NCBI RefSeq assembly: GCF_003076755.1
Contig: NZ_QDKM01000003.1
Location: 124,001 to 188,000, forward strand
Length of the DNA stretch: 64,000 nucleotides
Source of the DNA: Pararhodobacter oceanensis
Lineage (GTDB): Bacteria; Pseudomonadota; Alphaproteobacteria; Rhodobacterales; Rhodobacteraceae
Direction: 5' to 3'
Below, piece after piece: positions 10,255 through 19,942 of this stretch (its first letter is position 1; every line of letters begins with the position of its first letter). Both the position numbers and the translations under genes were made by a program. The notes under the pieces are model-generated. The model made no database searches, was not told where the DNA came from, and worked only from the letters and a program-made list of their open reading frames with translations.

Positions 10255-10559
10255 CAATTCCTCAAGCCGTCGGTGTCTCTATTTCTGTCGCAAACCGGTC
10301 CATCTGGCAATCCGCGCAAATCCCCGCCGCAGCAGTCTGGCCGATGCGCTGCGTCAGCGCAATCGGCTGCCTGATAACTTAGGCCCGCCACCGGGGTTGG
10401 GCAACGCGGACGCTAGGGAAACTTTCCGTCACATCGCGGAAACCTGCCAGCCCTGCACCACCCGCGTCGCGCCGCCGTGACCCCACGTGCCCGCTTGACG
10501 CGCATGTTTAACCCATTCACCAACTGCCCTTTCACCAGCCGTCGGGAAAGGGGTTCGCG
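10255..10559. other. divergent intergenic region (305 bp)
   Basis: Separates the divergent trhA and thioesterase-like genes and must hold both promoters. I see no convincing ORF, RNA gene or strong hairpin. A GGGAAAGGGG purine run at about 10546-10555 is the ribosome-binding site of the downstream gene. Confidence 0.5.
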
Positions 10560-11162
10560 ATGTATCCGATTTTTCGCCTGATCAAAGAGCGGATCTGCCT
10601 TGATCGCAGCAAGCTCGGGCTGTTCGAGACCCATGTCTCGCGGCATATCTGCTGGCCGTGGGATCTGGACCCGTGGATGGAGCTGAACAACGGCCGCACC
10701 CTGACGCTCTATGATCTGGGGCGCATTCCGTGGTCGCTGCGGCTGGGGATGATTGCGCCGATGCGCGACAACCGCTGGGGCATGACCGTCGCCGGATCCA
10801 CCCCGCGCTACCGCCGCCGCGTGCGCATGTTCCAGCGCTTCGAGACCCATAGCGCACTGATCGGCTGGGATCACCGGTTTCTCTATATGCAGCAATCGAT
10901 GTGGCGGGGCGGCGAGGCGCTCAACCATGTGCTCCTGAGGCTGGCGACCACCGATGCCAAGGGGATCGTGGCGCCGCAGCGGCTGATCTCGGCGATGGGT
11001 TACGGCGATCAGCCCAGTCCTGAGCTGCCCGATTGGGTGCAAGCCTGGATCGAGGCCGAAGCGCAACGCCCCTGGCCACCGATGCAGGTGGCCAGCCCCG
11101 CCACTCCCGCCGCCCCGCGAACCGACCCCCAAACTGCCCCCAAAATCGCCGGTCGCGGGTAA
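10560..11162 (+). CDS. acyl-CoA thioesterase-like hotdog protein (THEM6-like)
   Basis: Protein of 200 residues resembling the 4-hydroxybenzoyl-CoA thioesterase/THEM6-like hotdog group: ETHVSRHICWPWDLDPWMELNNGRTLTLYDLGR contains the Asp-x-Asn substrate helix motif (DPWMELNNGR), followed by strands with GSTPRYRRRVRMFQRFETHSALIGWDHRFLYMQQ (positions about 80-113). The last 35 residues are Pro/Ala-rich and probably disordered. The hotdog core is about 150 residues. Substrate unknown. A strong purine ribosome site precedes the ATG. It is followed by the leucine leader region. Confidence 0.72.
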   Translation: MYPIFRLIKERICLDRSKLGLFETHVSRHICWPWDLDPWMELNNGRTLTLYDLGRIPWSLRLGMIAPMRDNRWGMTVAGSTPRYRRRVRMFQRFETHSALIGWDHRFLYMQQSMWRGGEALNHVLLRLATTDAKGIVAPQRLISAMGYGDQPSPELPDWVQAWIEAEAQRPWPPMQVASPATPAAPRTDPQTAPKIAGRG

Positions 11163-11192
11163 TTTCGGCCTTTTCTTTTCGTCATGCCTCCG

Positions 11193-11198
11193 TATAGT
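11193..11198 (+). promoter_or_regulatory. candidate -10 element of the leu leader promoter
   Basis: TATAGT ends 7 nt before the leader ORF ATG at 11206, so transcription would start at or within a base or two of that ATG. No good -35 is seen (T-rich 11169-11180). Rhizobial trp leaders begin at their AUG in the same way. Confidence 0.45.
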
Positions 11199-11205
11199 CG
11201 CGGGC

Positions 11206-11304
11206 ATGGAACGCCAAAGCACCCATATTTGCTCTCGAATTCAGCCGGCCTTTGTCGCTGAAGGTGCCTGCCTGCGCGGTCTGCTGCTTCTTAGCGGCCT
11301 CTGA
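11206..11304 (+). CDS. leucine-rich leader peptide upstream of leuA
   Basis: A 32-codon ORF beginning ATG GAA CGC and ending with a TGA at 11302-11304. Its C-terminal ten residues are LRGLLLLSGL, with six leucines out of ten including four in a row (CTG CTG CTT CTT). It ends 70 bp before leuA and its stop codon lies inside a perfect hairpin. Leucine codons placed just before competing stem-loops are the hallmark of ribosome-mediated attenuation of leucine biosynthesis. There is no Shine-Dalgarno, and the putative -10 is so close that the mRNA may be leaderless. The peptide itself would have no function beyond regulation. Too short for ordinary gene finding. Confidence 0.72.
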   Translation: MERQSTHICSRIQPAFVAEGACLRGLLLLSGL

Positions 11305-11348
11305 GCGTGCCCTCGGGCGCGACCGCTCAGAGGTAGCCAGCGCCCTTT
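11298..11348 (+). promoter_or_regulatory. putative leucine attenuator (mutually exclusive hairpins)
   Basis: Hairpin A: CCTCTGAGCG (11298-11307) pairs perfectly with CGCTCAGAGG (11324-11333). Hairpin B: GGGCGC (11315-11320) pairs with GCGCCC (11340-11345), followed by TTT. The two interlock and cannot form together. Hairpin B with its short U run is the candidate terminator; its U tract is weak. Which state is favoured by ribosome stalling at the Leu codons cannot be settled by eye. Confidence 0.6.
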
Positions 11349-11374
11349 GCACACCGCTTAGACCCCTATAATCC

Positions 11375-12955
11375 ATGAGAAAAACCATGACAGACACCAG
11401 TGAACAGAACCAGGTTCTGATTTTCGACACGACCCTGCGCGATGGCGAGCAATCCCCCGGCGCGACCATGAGCCACGAGGAAAAGCTGGAAATCGCGGCG
11501 CTGCTTGACGAGATGGGCGTCGACATCATCGAAGCCGGTTTCCCGATCGCCTCGGATGGTGACTTCGAGGCGGTCTCGCAAATCGCCGCGCAGAGCAAGC
11601 ATTCGGTAATCTGCGGTTTGGCGCGGGCCAGCACCAATGACATTGACCGCTGCTGGGAGGCGGTCAAACACGCCGAAAAACCGCGCATTCACACCTTTAT
11701 CGGCACCTCGCCCCTGCACCGCGATATCACCGCGCTGACCCAGGACGAGATGATCGCCAAGATCCAGACCACGGTCAGCCACGCACGCAATCTCTGCGGT
11801 GACGTGCAATGGTCGCCGATGGATGCCACCCGCACCGAGCATGATTACCTCTGCCGTGTGGTCGAAACCGCAATCAAGGCTGGTGCCACCACGATCAACA
11901 TCCCCGACACCGTCGGCTACACCGCACCGCGCGAATCCGCCGAGTTGATCCGCATGCTGCTCGAGCGGGTGCCGGGGGCCGACGAAATCATCTTTGCCAC
12001 CCATTGCCACAATGATCTGGGCATGGCGACCGCCAATGCGCTGGCCGCTGTCGAGGCAGGCGCGCGGCAAATCGAGTGCACAATCAACGGCTTGGGCGAG
12101 CGCGCTGGCAATACCGCGCTGGAAGAAGTAGTGATGGCGCTGAAGGTGCGCAACGATATCATGCCCTATCAGACCGGCATCGACACCACCAAGATCATGC
12201 ATCTGAGCCGCCGCGTCAGTCAGGTTTCCGGCTTTCCGGTGCAGTTCAACAAGGCGGTGGTCGGCAAGAACGCCTTCCTGCACGAATCCGGCATCCATCA
12301 GGACGGTGTGCTGAAAAACGTGCAGACCTTCGAGATCATGCGCCCCGAGGATATCGGGCTGTTCGCCAAGAATATCGCACTGGGCAAGCATTCTGGCCGC
12401 GCCGCGCTGCGGGCGAAACTGGCCGAACTGGGGTTCGAGCTGGGTGACAACCAACTCAAGGACGTCTTCGTGCGCTTCAAGGCTTTGGCCGACCGCAAGA
12501 AAGAGGTCTATGACGAGGATCTGGTCGCGCTGGTCGCCAGCAGCGCTGGCACCGGCGGTGATGACCATCTGAAAGTCTCGAAACTGCGCGTGGTCTGCGG
12601 CACCGAGGGCCCGCAAGAGGCCGAGTTGACGCTGGAAATCGACGGCACCCCTGCGACCATCGACGCCACCGGCGGCGGGCCGGTGGATGCGGTGTTCAAC
12701 GCGATCAAGATGCTCTATCCGCATGGCGCGAAATTGGACCTCTATCAGGTGCAGGCCGTCACCGAAGGCACCGATGCGCAGGCCACGGTCTCGGTGCGGC
12801 TGACGCTGGACGGGCGGGTCTATTCCGGCCAATCGGCGGATATCGACACCGTGGTCGCCTCGGCGAAAGCCTATGTCAACGCGCTCAACCGGTTGCACGC
12901 GGGCCAAGGCCGGACCAGCAACGCGGCGCTGATGCAATCGGCAGGCGAATCATAA
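11375..12955 (+). CDS. leuA: 2-isopropylmalate synthase
   Basis: First committed enzyme of leucine biosynthesis: condenses 2-oxoisovalerate and acetyl-CoA to 2-isopropylmalate. At 526 residues it is a full-length long-form LeuA. The catalytic TIM barrel begins FDTTLRDGEQSPGATM, and the metal-binding HCHNDLGMA and NGLGERAGNTALEE motifs follow; SGIHQDGVLK belongs to the linker region. The C-terminal LeuA allosteric domain (about residues 390-515, with GGGPVDAVFNA) binds leucine for feedback inhibition. A second ATG at 11387 (MTDTSEQ) has GAGA spaced well upstream and may be the true start. The upstream leucine-rich leader indicates regulation by attenuation as well. Confidence 0.96.
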   Translation: MRKTMTDTSEQNQVLIFDTTLRDGEQSPGATMSHEEKLEIAALLDEMGVDIIEAGFPIASDGDFEAVSQIAAQSKHSVICGLARASTNDIDRCWEAVKHAEKPRIHTFIGTSPLHRDITALTQDEMIAKIQTTVSHARNLCGDVQWSPMDATRTEHDYLCRVVETAIKAGATTINIPDTVGYTAPRESAELIRMLLERVPGADEIIFATHCHNDLGMATANALAAVEAGARQIECTINGLGERAGNTALEEVVMALKVRNDIMPYQTGIDTTKIMHLSRRVSQVSGFPVQFNKAVVGKNAFLHESGIHQDGVLKNVQTFEIMRPEDIGLFAKNIALGKHSGRAALRAKLAELGFELGDNQLKDVFVRFKALADRKKEVYDEDLVALVASSAGTGGDDHLKVSKLRVVCGTEGPQEAELTLEIDGTPATIDATGGGPVDAVFNAIKMLYPHGAKLDLYQVQAVTEGTDAQATVSVRLTLDGRVYSGQSADIDTVVASAKAYVNALNRLHAGQGRTSNAALMQSAGES

Positions 12956-13111
12956 TCCTGCCACAGCCACCCAGGCGGGAGCGCCCTGCGCGCCCCGCCG
13001 CAATTCACCCCTGCCGCCTGCGGTTTTGGCAAACACCGGATCAGTCCTCCTCCGCCTGATGACCCAGACGTGACGGCGGGCTGGGCAGAATAGCGCCGAT
13101 GGTCAGGATGA

Positions 13112-14245
<1,134 letters not shown>

Positions 14246-14272
14246 CCCTAAGGTCGGCAACGAGGGATCGAC

Positions 14273-15319
14273 GTGCCGTCAGACCGCAGCAATGAGGCCG
14301 ATTTTGTCCGCCCCGTCAGACGTCTTGTTCTGGGGGTGATCGCGGTCGTATTGCTGGCGCTGTTCCTGCTCTGGCGTATCGACAGCCCGCGCGTCGAGCG
14401 GTTCCGCATGGCGGTGGTCGATACGGTGGTGCCGAATATGGATTGGGCAATGGCGCCGGTCACCCGCGTCACCCGCATGTTCGAAGACTTCCGCAGCTAC
14501 GCCCGTATCTACGAGCAAAACCAAGAGCTTCGCCGCGAATTGCAGCAGATGCGCGCTTGGCGCGAGGCGGCACTGCAGTTGGAACAGCGTAACGCCCAGC
14601 TCTTGGATATGTCGCGGGTGCGGCTTGATCCGCAATTGACCCATGTCACCGGCGTGGTGATGGCCGATGCCGGCTCGCCTTACCGGCAGTCGGTGTTGAT
14701 CAATGTCGGCGCGCGCGACGGGATCGTGGACGGCTGGGCGGTGATGGACGGGCTCGGACTGGCCGGACGGATTGCCGGTGTCGGCGACCGCTCGTCGCGG
14801 GTGATCCTGCTCACTGACTTCAACTCACGCGTGCCGGTGATGGTGCAACCCTCGGGGCAGCGCGCGCTCCTCAGCGGCGACAATTCCCGCGTGCCGGTGC
14901 TCGAATTTGTCGAGAGCGCCGAGGCCCTGCGCCCCGGCGACCGTGTGGTCAGCGCGTCGGACGGCGGCGTCTTCCCGCCCGGCCTCTTGGTCGGCGAAGT
15001 GGTGCAGGGCACCGACGGGCGCCTGCGGGTGCGGCTGGCGGCGGATTACGGGCGGCTCGATTTCCTGCGGGTGCTGCGCTCGCGCCCCGCCGAACGGATC
15101 GAGCAATCGGGCACCCTTTTGCGCCCGCTCGATGCCGCGGGCACGCCCTTGGACCCCGCCACCGGCGAGCCTTTGTTCGACGCCTACCCCGACGACGAAA
15201 GCCTCGCGCCCGCGCCCAATGTGCCGGTGATGCCAGTGCCCGGCGCACCGGATCTCCCCGTTGGCGTGACCACCGCGCCGCAAGCCGATGCCGAGATCAG
15301 CGGGTCCGCCGATGAATGA
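14273..15319 (+). CDS. mreC: rod shape-determining protein MreC
   Basis: Inner-membrane protein of 348 residues with most of the chain in the periplasm, where it scaffolds PBP2. It uses a GTG start at 14273 with GAGGGA nine bases upstream. One transmembrane helix lies at about residues 20-40, a coiled coil at about 70-108 (EQNQELRRELQQMR...), then the paired beta-barrel MreC core (GVVMADAGSPYRQSVLINVGARDG region through FLRVLRSRPAE). The last 70 residues are Pro/Ala/Asp-rich and variable, as usual in Rhodobacterales. It lies 27 bp after mreB and overlaps mreD by 8 bp. Confidence 0.94.
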   Translation: MPSDRSNEADFVRPVRRLVLGVIAVVLLALFLLWRIDSPRVERFRMAVVDTVVPNMDWAMAPVTRVTRMFEDFRSYARIYEQNQELRRELQQMRAWREAALQLEQRNAQLLDMSRVRLDPQLTHVTGVVMADAGSPYRQSVLINVGARDGIVDGWAVMDGLGLAGRIAGVGDRSSRVILLTDFNSRVPVMVQPSGQRALLSGDNSRVPVLEFVESAEALRPGDRVVSASDGGVFPPGLLVGEVVQGTDGRLRVRLAADYGRLDFLRVLRSRPAERIEQSGTLLRPLDAAGTPLDPATGEPLFDAYPDDESLAPAPNVPVMPVPGAPDLPVGVTTAPQADAEISGSADE

Positions 15320-15851
15320 TGCGCTCCGGTTTGAAACCCTCGCCTATCTCGGCCTGTTCCTGCTGATCGCCGCGCTCAGTATTCTGGCCCGTATTCTGCC
15401 GCTTTCCGTCGCCTCGGATGCTTGGCCGCGCCCCGATATCCTGATCGCGCTGACCATGGCTTGGGTGCTGCGGCGTCCGGCGCATATGCCCGCCATAGCC
15501 ATCGTGCTGGTGTTTCTGGCCGAGGACCTGTTCCTGATGCGTCCCCCCGGCCTCTGGGCGCTGCTCATGCTTGTGGGCACAGAATTCCTGCGCCGCCGAC
15601 AGCCTGTGGTGCGCGATATGAACCTGCTGTTGGAATGGGGGCTGGTCGCTTCGGTGATGGTCACGCTGTTGGTCGCCAACCGGCTGGGTCTTATGATTGT
15701 GATGACCCCGCGCCCGCCATTGGACTTGAGCCTTCTGACGCTGGTCTTCACAATGGCCGCCTATCCGCTGGTGGTTCTGGTGCTGCAAGGGCTGCTGCGG
15801 GTGCGCAAACCCGCCACCGGCGAGGTTGATGAACGGGGGCACCGGATATGA
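15312..15851 (+). CDS. mreD: rod shape-determining protein MreD
   Basis: Small integral membrane protein of 179 residues with five to six hydrophobic helices, fitting MreD, the membrane partner of MreC and PBP2. Sequence conservation in this family is low, so the call rests on length, topology and position between mreC and mrdA. The ATG at 15312 lies inside the mreC stop (ATGAATGA), and its own stop overlaps the next start by 4 bp, so translation is coupled along the operon. Confidence 0.88.
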   Translation: MNDALRFETLAYLGLFLLIAALSILARILPLSVASDAWPRPDILIALTMAWVLRRPAHMPAIAIVLVFLAEDLFLMRPPGLWALLMLVGTEFLRRRQPVVRDMNLLLEWGLVASVMVTLLVANRLGLMIVMTPRPPLDLSLLTLVFTMAAYPLVVLVLQGLLRVRKPATGEVDERGHRI

Positions 15852-17797
15852 AACGCCCGGCCAAGGAAACCGAGGAAAGCGCCCGCAAAATCTCGCGCAG
15901 GGCGGCGCTTTTGGGTGGCGCGCAACTGGCCTTTGCCGGTGTCTTGGTGCTGCGCATGCGTTCGTTGCAATTGGGTCAATCCAGCGAATACCGCCTGCTT
16001 GCCGATGAAAACCGGATCAATATCCGCCTGCTGCCGCCCTCACGCGGGCTGATTCTGGACCGCAACGGGGTGACGATTGCCAGCAATGTGCAGAATTACC
16101 GCATCGTTTTGGTCCGCGAAGACGCCGGTGAGCCGCGCGAGGCGCTGGAACGACTGGCGCAACTGATCCCGCTGTCAGAGCCTGAAATCGAGCGCGCCGA
16201 ACGCGAGATCCTGCGCCACCGCCCGTTTGTGCCGGTCACCATCATCGACCAGCTTAGCTGGGAGGAGGTCGCCCGCGTCGCCGCCAACGCCCCCGCCCTG
16301 CCCGGCATCACGCCGGAGGTCGGGCAAACGCGGTTCTACCCTTACGGCGCTGATTTCGCCCATGCGGTCGGCTATGTCGGGCCGGTCTCCGAGCGTGATC
16401 TCGCCGAGCGCGAGAACCCCGAGCCGCTGCTGATGATCCCGCGCTTCCAGATCGGCAAGATCGGCGTCGAGCGTGAGTTGGACGATAATCTGCGCGGCAG
16501 CGCCGGTCATCGCCGCATCGAGGTCAACGCCGTGGGCCGCGAAATGCGCGAGCTGGACCGGCAAGAGGGCGACCCCGGCACCAATATCGAACTGACGCTG
16601 GACCGTGAGTTGCAGGCCTTCAGCCTCGCGCGGCTTGGCGAGGAAAGCGCCTCGGCGGTGGTGATGGAGATCGCCACCGGCAATATCCTCGCGCTGGCCT
16701 CTTCGCCCTCCTTTGACCCGAACCTCTTTGTGCGCGGCATCTCGATCGACGATTACGCCGGTCTGCGCGACAATGATCGCCGCCCGATGTCGAATAAAAC
16801 CGTGCAAGGCGCCTATCCGCCCGGCTCGACCTTCAAAATGGTCACCGCTCTGGCGGCGCTTGAGGACGGGCTGGCAACACCTGAAGAACGGGTGTTCTGC
16901 CCCGGCTATCTTGAGGTCAGCGGGCGGCGCTTTCACTGCTGGAACCGCGGCGGACACGGGCGCGTCAATCTGGTCTCGGCGCTGTCGGAAAGCTGTGATG
17001 TGTTCTTTTACGACATGGCGCAACGTGTCGGCATTGACCGGATCAACGCCATGGCCGCGCGGCTCGGGCTGGGCATCCGCTATGATCTGCCGCTCTCGGG
17101 CGTCTCCAGCGGTTTGAACCCCTCGCGGGAATGGAAACGCGCGCGCCGCGACGCCGAATGGGTGGTCGGCGACACGATCAACGCCTCGATCGGGCAGGGT
17201 TTCGTGCTGACCACGCCCTTGCAACTGGCGGTGATGACCGCGCGGCTGGCCACCAACCGCGAGATCCTGCCGCGTCTGGTGCATAAATTGGGCGGTGTCG
17301 AGCAGCCGATTGCCGATCAACCCTCGCTGGGGCTCTCGGCGGCGGGGCTGGCGCAGGTGCGGCGCGGCATGTCCGAAGTCTCGAATTCAAACCGTGGCAC
17401 AGCCTATTCCTCGCGGATCGTCGATGCGACAATGCGGATGGCGGGGAAAACCGGCTCGTCGCAGGTGTTCTCGATTACCGCCGCCGAACGCGCCGCCGGT
17501 GTGCGCCGCCAGAGCCAACTGCCGTGGAACCGCCGCGACCACGCGCTGTTTGTCGCCTTCGCGCCCGAGGAAACTCCGCGCTATGCGATTTCGGTGGTGG
17601 TCGAACATGGCGGCGGCGGCTCCTCGGTGGCGGCGCCAATTGCCCGCGACATCATCCTCGCCGCGCAAAACCGCGGGCTGCCGCCGCTCGACGCTTATCC
17701 GCGTTCGCAGCGCAACCGCATCGAGTCGATGATCAACACGATATCCGAGCAGATCGGCCCCGCCGCCGTGCCGACCACCGGCCGGAGCCGCGCATGA
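15848..17797 (+). CDS. mrdA: penicillin-binding protein 2 (peptidoglycan transpeptidase)
   Basis: Class B PBP of 649 residues that cross-links lateral-wall peptidoglycan with RodA. One N-terminal membrane anchor (about residues 22-40, after a twin-arginine-like RR that is not a Tat signal here), a PBP dimer/pedestal domain (about 55-230, with SRGLILDRNG), and the transpeptidase domain with the active-site Ser327 in PGSTFK (SxxK), SCD as the second motif (as in E. coli PBP2), and AGKTGSSQ as KTG. Overlaps mreD by 4 bp and rodA by 4 bp. Confidence 0.96.
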   Translation: MKRPAKETEESARKISRRAALLGGAQLAFAGVLVLRMRSLQLGQSSEYRLLADENRINIRLLPPSRGLILDRNGVTIASNVQNYRIVLVREDAGEPREALERLAQLIPLSEPEIERAEREILRHRPFVPVTIIDQLSWEEVARVAANAPALPGITPEVGQTRFYPYGADFAHAVGYVGPVSERDLAERENPEPLLMIPRFQIGKIGVERELDDNLRGSAGHRRIEVNAVGREMRELDRQEGDPGTNIELTLDRELQAFSLARLGEESASAVVMEIATGNILALASSPSFDPNLFVRGISIDDYAGLRDNDRRPMSNKTVQGAYPPGSTFKMVTALAALEDGLATPEERVFCPGYLEVSGRRFHCWNRGGHGRVNLVSALSESCDVFFYDMAQRVGIDRINAMAARLGLGIRYDLPLSGVSSGLNPSREWKRARRDAEWVVGDTINASIGQGFVLTTPLQLAVMTARLATNREILPRLVHKLGGVEQPIADQPSLGLSAAGLAQVRRGMSEVSNSNRGTAYSSRIVDATMRMAGKTGSSQVFSITAAERAAGVRRQSQLPWNRRDHALFVAFAPEETPRYAISVVVEHGGGGSSVAAPIARDIILAAQNRGLPPLDAYPRSQRNRIESMINTISEQIGPAAVPTTGRSRA

Positions 17798-18942
17798 GCT
17801 ATCTCGAGTATAACGTCAAACTGACGCCCACCGGCCTGTCGAAAGTGCTCTATATCAACTGGGCGTTGGTGGTGCTGCTGACCGCTGTCGCCTCGGTCGG
17901 CTTCCTGCAGCTTTACTCGGTCGCGGGCGGGGATTTCGACCGCTGGGCAGGCCCGCAAATGCAGCGCTTCGCGATCTCGCTGGGGGTGATGTTCATTGTC
18001 GCCTTCGTGCCGCTATGGTTCTGGCGCAGCATGGCAGGGCTTGGCTATGCGGTCTCGGTGGTCCTGCTACTGGGCGTGGAGTTCTTCGGCTCGGTCGGCA
18101 TGGGCGCGCAGCGCTGGCTCGAGATCGGGCCTTTGCGCCTGCAACCCTCCGAGATGACCAAAATCACTGTGATCATGGCGATGGCGGCCTATTACGACTG
18201 GCTCGACCCGCAGAAAGTCTCGCGGCCCCTATGGGTCGGCGTGGCGGTGGCGATGATCGCGATCCCGTCGTTCCTGGTGCTCAAACAGCCCGACCTCGGC
18301 ACCGCGCTGCTGATCTTTGGCGGAGGTGCCATTGTGATGTTTTTCGCCGGTGTCAGCCTGTGGTATTTCGGCGGCGTGATCGGTGCGGGCGGCGGGGTGA
18401 TCACCGCGGTTTTCGCCTCGCGCGGGACCGAATGGCAACTCTTGCGCGACTACCAGTTCCGCCGCATTGACGCCTTTCTCGACCCTTCGATTGACCCGCT
18501 CGGCGCCTCTTATCACATCAATCAGGCGATGATCGCACTGGGATCGGGCGGCTGGTCGGGGCGCGGTTTCATGCAGGGCACCCAGTCGCGGCTCAACTTC
18601 CTGCCCGAGAAACACACCGACTTTATTTTCAACACTCTGGCCGAGGAATTCGGCTTTGTCGGCAGCGTGTTCCTGCTGTCACTCTACATCGCCGTGCTGG
18701 TGGTCTGCGTGATCTCGGCGCTGCGGGCCAAAAGCCGCTTTGCCAGCCTGCTGACGCTGGGCATCGCGGGCAACTTCTTTCTATACTTCGCGGTGAATAT
18801 GGCGATGGTGATGGGGCTGGCGCCGGTGGTCGGCGTGCCCTTGCCGCTGGTCAGCTATGGCGGCTCGGCGATGCTGATGATCCTGATCGGCTTCGGCCTC
18901 GTGCAAAGCGCCTGCGTCCACCGCCCGAGGGAGCGTGCATGA
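17794..18942 (+). CDS. rodA: rod shape-determining protein RodA (SEDS glycosyltransferase)
   Basis: SEDS-family peptidoglycan polymerase of 382 residues with about ten membrane helices. Diagnostic motifs: GAQRWLEIGPLRLQPSE in the first half, the catalytic-loop region YQFRRIDAFLDPSIDP, and SRLNFLPEKHTDFIFNTLAEE, followed by PLPLVSYGGSAML near the C-terminus. The ATG at 17794 overlaps mrdA's stop, matching the fixed PBP2-RodA pair. Its own stop overlaps the next gene's start. Confidence 0.96.
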   Translation: MSYLEYNVKLTPTGLSKVLYINWALVVLLTAVASVGFLQLYSVAGGDFDRWAGPQMQRFAISLGVMFIVAFVPLWFWRSMAGLGYAVSVVLLLGVEFFGSVGMGAQRWLEIGPLRLQPSEMTKITVIMAMAAYYDWLDPQKVSRPLWVGVAVAMIAIPSFLVLKQPDLGTALLIFGGGAIVMFFAGVSLWYFGGVIGAGGGVITAVFASRGTEWQLLRDYQFRRIDAFLDPSIDPLGASYHINQAMIALGSGGWSGRGFMQGTQSRLNFLPEKHTDFIFNTLAEEFGFVGSVFLLSLYIAVLVVCVISALRAKSRFASLLTLGIAGNFFLYFAVNMAMVMGLAPVVGVPLPLVSYGGSAMLMILIGFGLVQSACVHRPRERA

Positions 18943-19874
18943 CAACGATACTTTTCGCCGCCGGTCAGCGGGCTTGGCCCGTGTGGCAGGCGCCCCTGCG
19001 TGCTGCGCTTGTTGAAGCTGGCATTGACGCCGATCTGACGCTTGAAGCCGCGCCCGAGGATGTCGACGTGATGATCTACGCGCCGGGTGGTGACACGCCC
19101 GCCGATTTCACCCCGTTCACCAATTGCCGTCTGGTGCAAAGCCTCTGGGCCGGTGTCGAGCGCATCGCCCCCAATCCGACGCTGACCCAGCCCCTGTGCC
19201 GCATGGTCGATCCCGGGTTGACCCAAGGCATGGTGGAATATGTGGTGGGGCATGTGCTGCGCGCGCATCTCGGCGTCGAAGCGGTGAAATCCGCACAGCG
19301 GGCCCGCGACTGGGCGCCGGTGATCCCGCCCTTGGCCTCGGAACGGCCGGTGGCGATCCTCGGGCTGGGTGCTCTGGGCGCGGCCTGCGGCCGGGCGCTG
19401 GTCGGGCTGGGGTTTCAAGTCTTGGGCTGGAGCCGCACCGCGCGGCAGATCGACGGCATCACCTGCTATCACGGCACGGCCGGGCTGCGGGATGTGTTGG
19501 AGAAGGCAGAGATCGTCGTCACCCTGCTACCCGCCACCGCAGGCACCGAGAACACCCTCAACGCCGACACCTTGGCGCTGCTGCCGCGCGGGGCCGCGAT
19601 CATCAATCCGGGGCGTGGCAGCTTGATTGATGACGACGCGCTTTTGGCGGCGCTGGATAGCGGGCAGATCGGGCATGCGACGCTGGATGTTTTTCGCAGT
19701 GAACCTTTGCCCCAAGATCACCGCTATTGGGCGCATCCAAATGTCACCGTCACGCCCCATATCGCCGCCGATACCCGCCCCGGCACCGCCGCGCGGGTTG
19801 TGGCCGAGAATATCCGCCGCATGCTCACCGGTGACCCCTTGCTCAATCTGGTGGATCGCAGCGCGGGATATTGA
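18939..19874 (+). CDS. glyoxylate/hydroxypyruvate reductase A-like D-2-hydroxyacid dehydrogenase
   Basis: NAD(P)-dependent dehydrogenase of 311 residues in the GhrA branch of D-2-hydroxyacid dehydrogenases, reducing glyoxylate or hydroxypyruvate. The Rossmann motif is ILGLGALGAACG (about residues 140-151), followed by GWSRTAR, which suggests NADP preference. NPGRGSLIDDDALL, DVFRSEPLP and PHIAADTRP supply the active-site Arg, Glu and His. The N-terminal half is shortened as in GhrA. It is coupled to rodA by a 4-bp overlap (ATGA), an odd partner for the elongasome. The glyoxylate-producing urate pathway lies about 5 kb away, so a role in glyoxylate disposal is conceivable but unproven. Confidence 0.85.
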   Translation: MTTILFAAGQRAWPVWQAPLRAALVEAGIDADLTLEAAPEDVDVMIYAPGGDTPADFTPFTNCRLVQSLWAGVERIAPNPTLTQPLCRMVDPGLTQGMVEYVVGHVLRAHLGVEAVKSAQRARDWAPVIPPLASERPVAILGLGALGAACGRALVGLGFQVLGWSRTARQIDGITCYHGTAGLRDVLEKAEIVVTLLPATAGTENTLNADTLALLPRGAAIINPGRGSLIDDDALLAALDSGQIGHATLDVFRSEPLPQDHRYWAHPNVTVTPHIAADTRPGTAARVVAENIRRMLTGDPLLNLVDRSAGY

Positions 19875-19942
19875 GCGCCGCGACTGGCCGCCAGAGCCGC
19901 GCCGGTCTTGACCTCGCCCCCGCTGCGTGGCCCTGTAGCCCG

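Noticed and set aside
9571-10257. True hemolysin function for the TrhA protein
   Set aside because: The family name is historical; motifs indicate a seven-helix PAQR-like protein with no toxin features.
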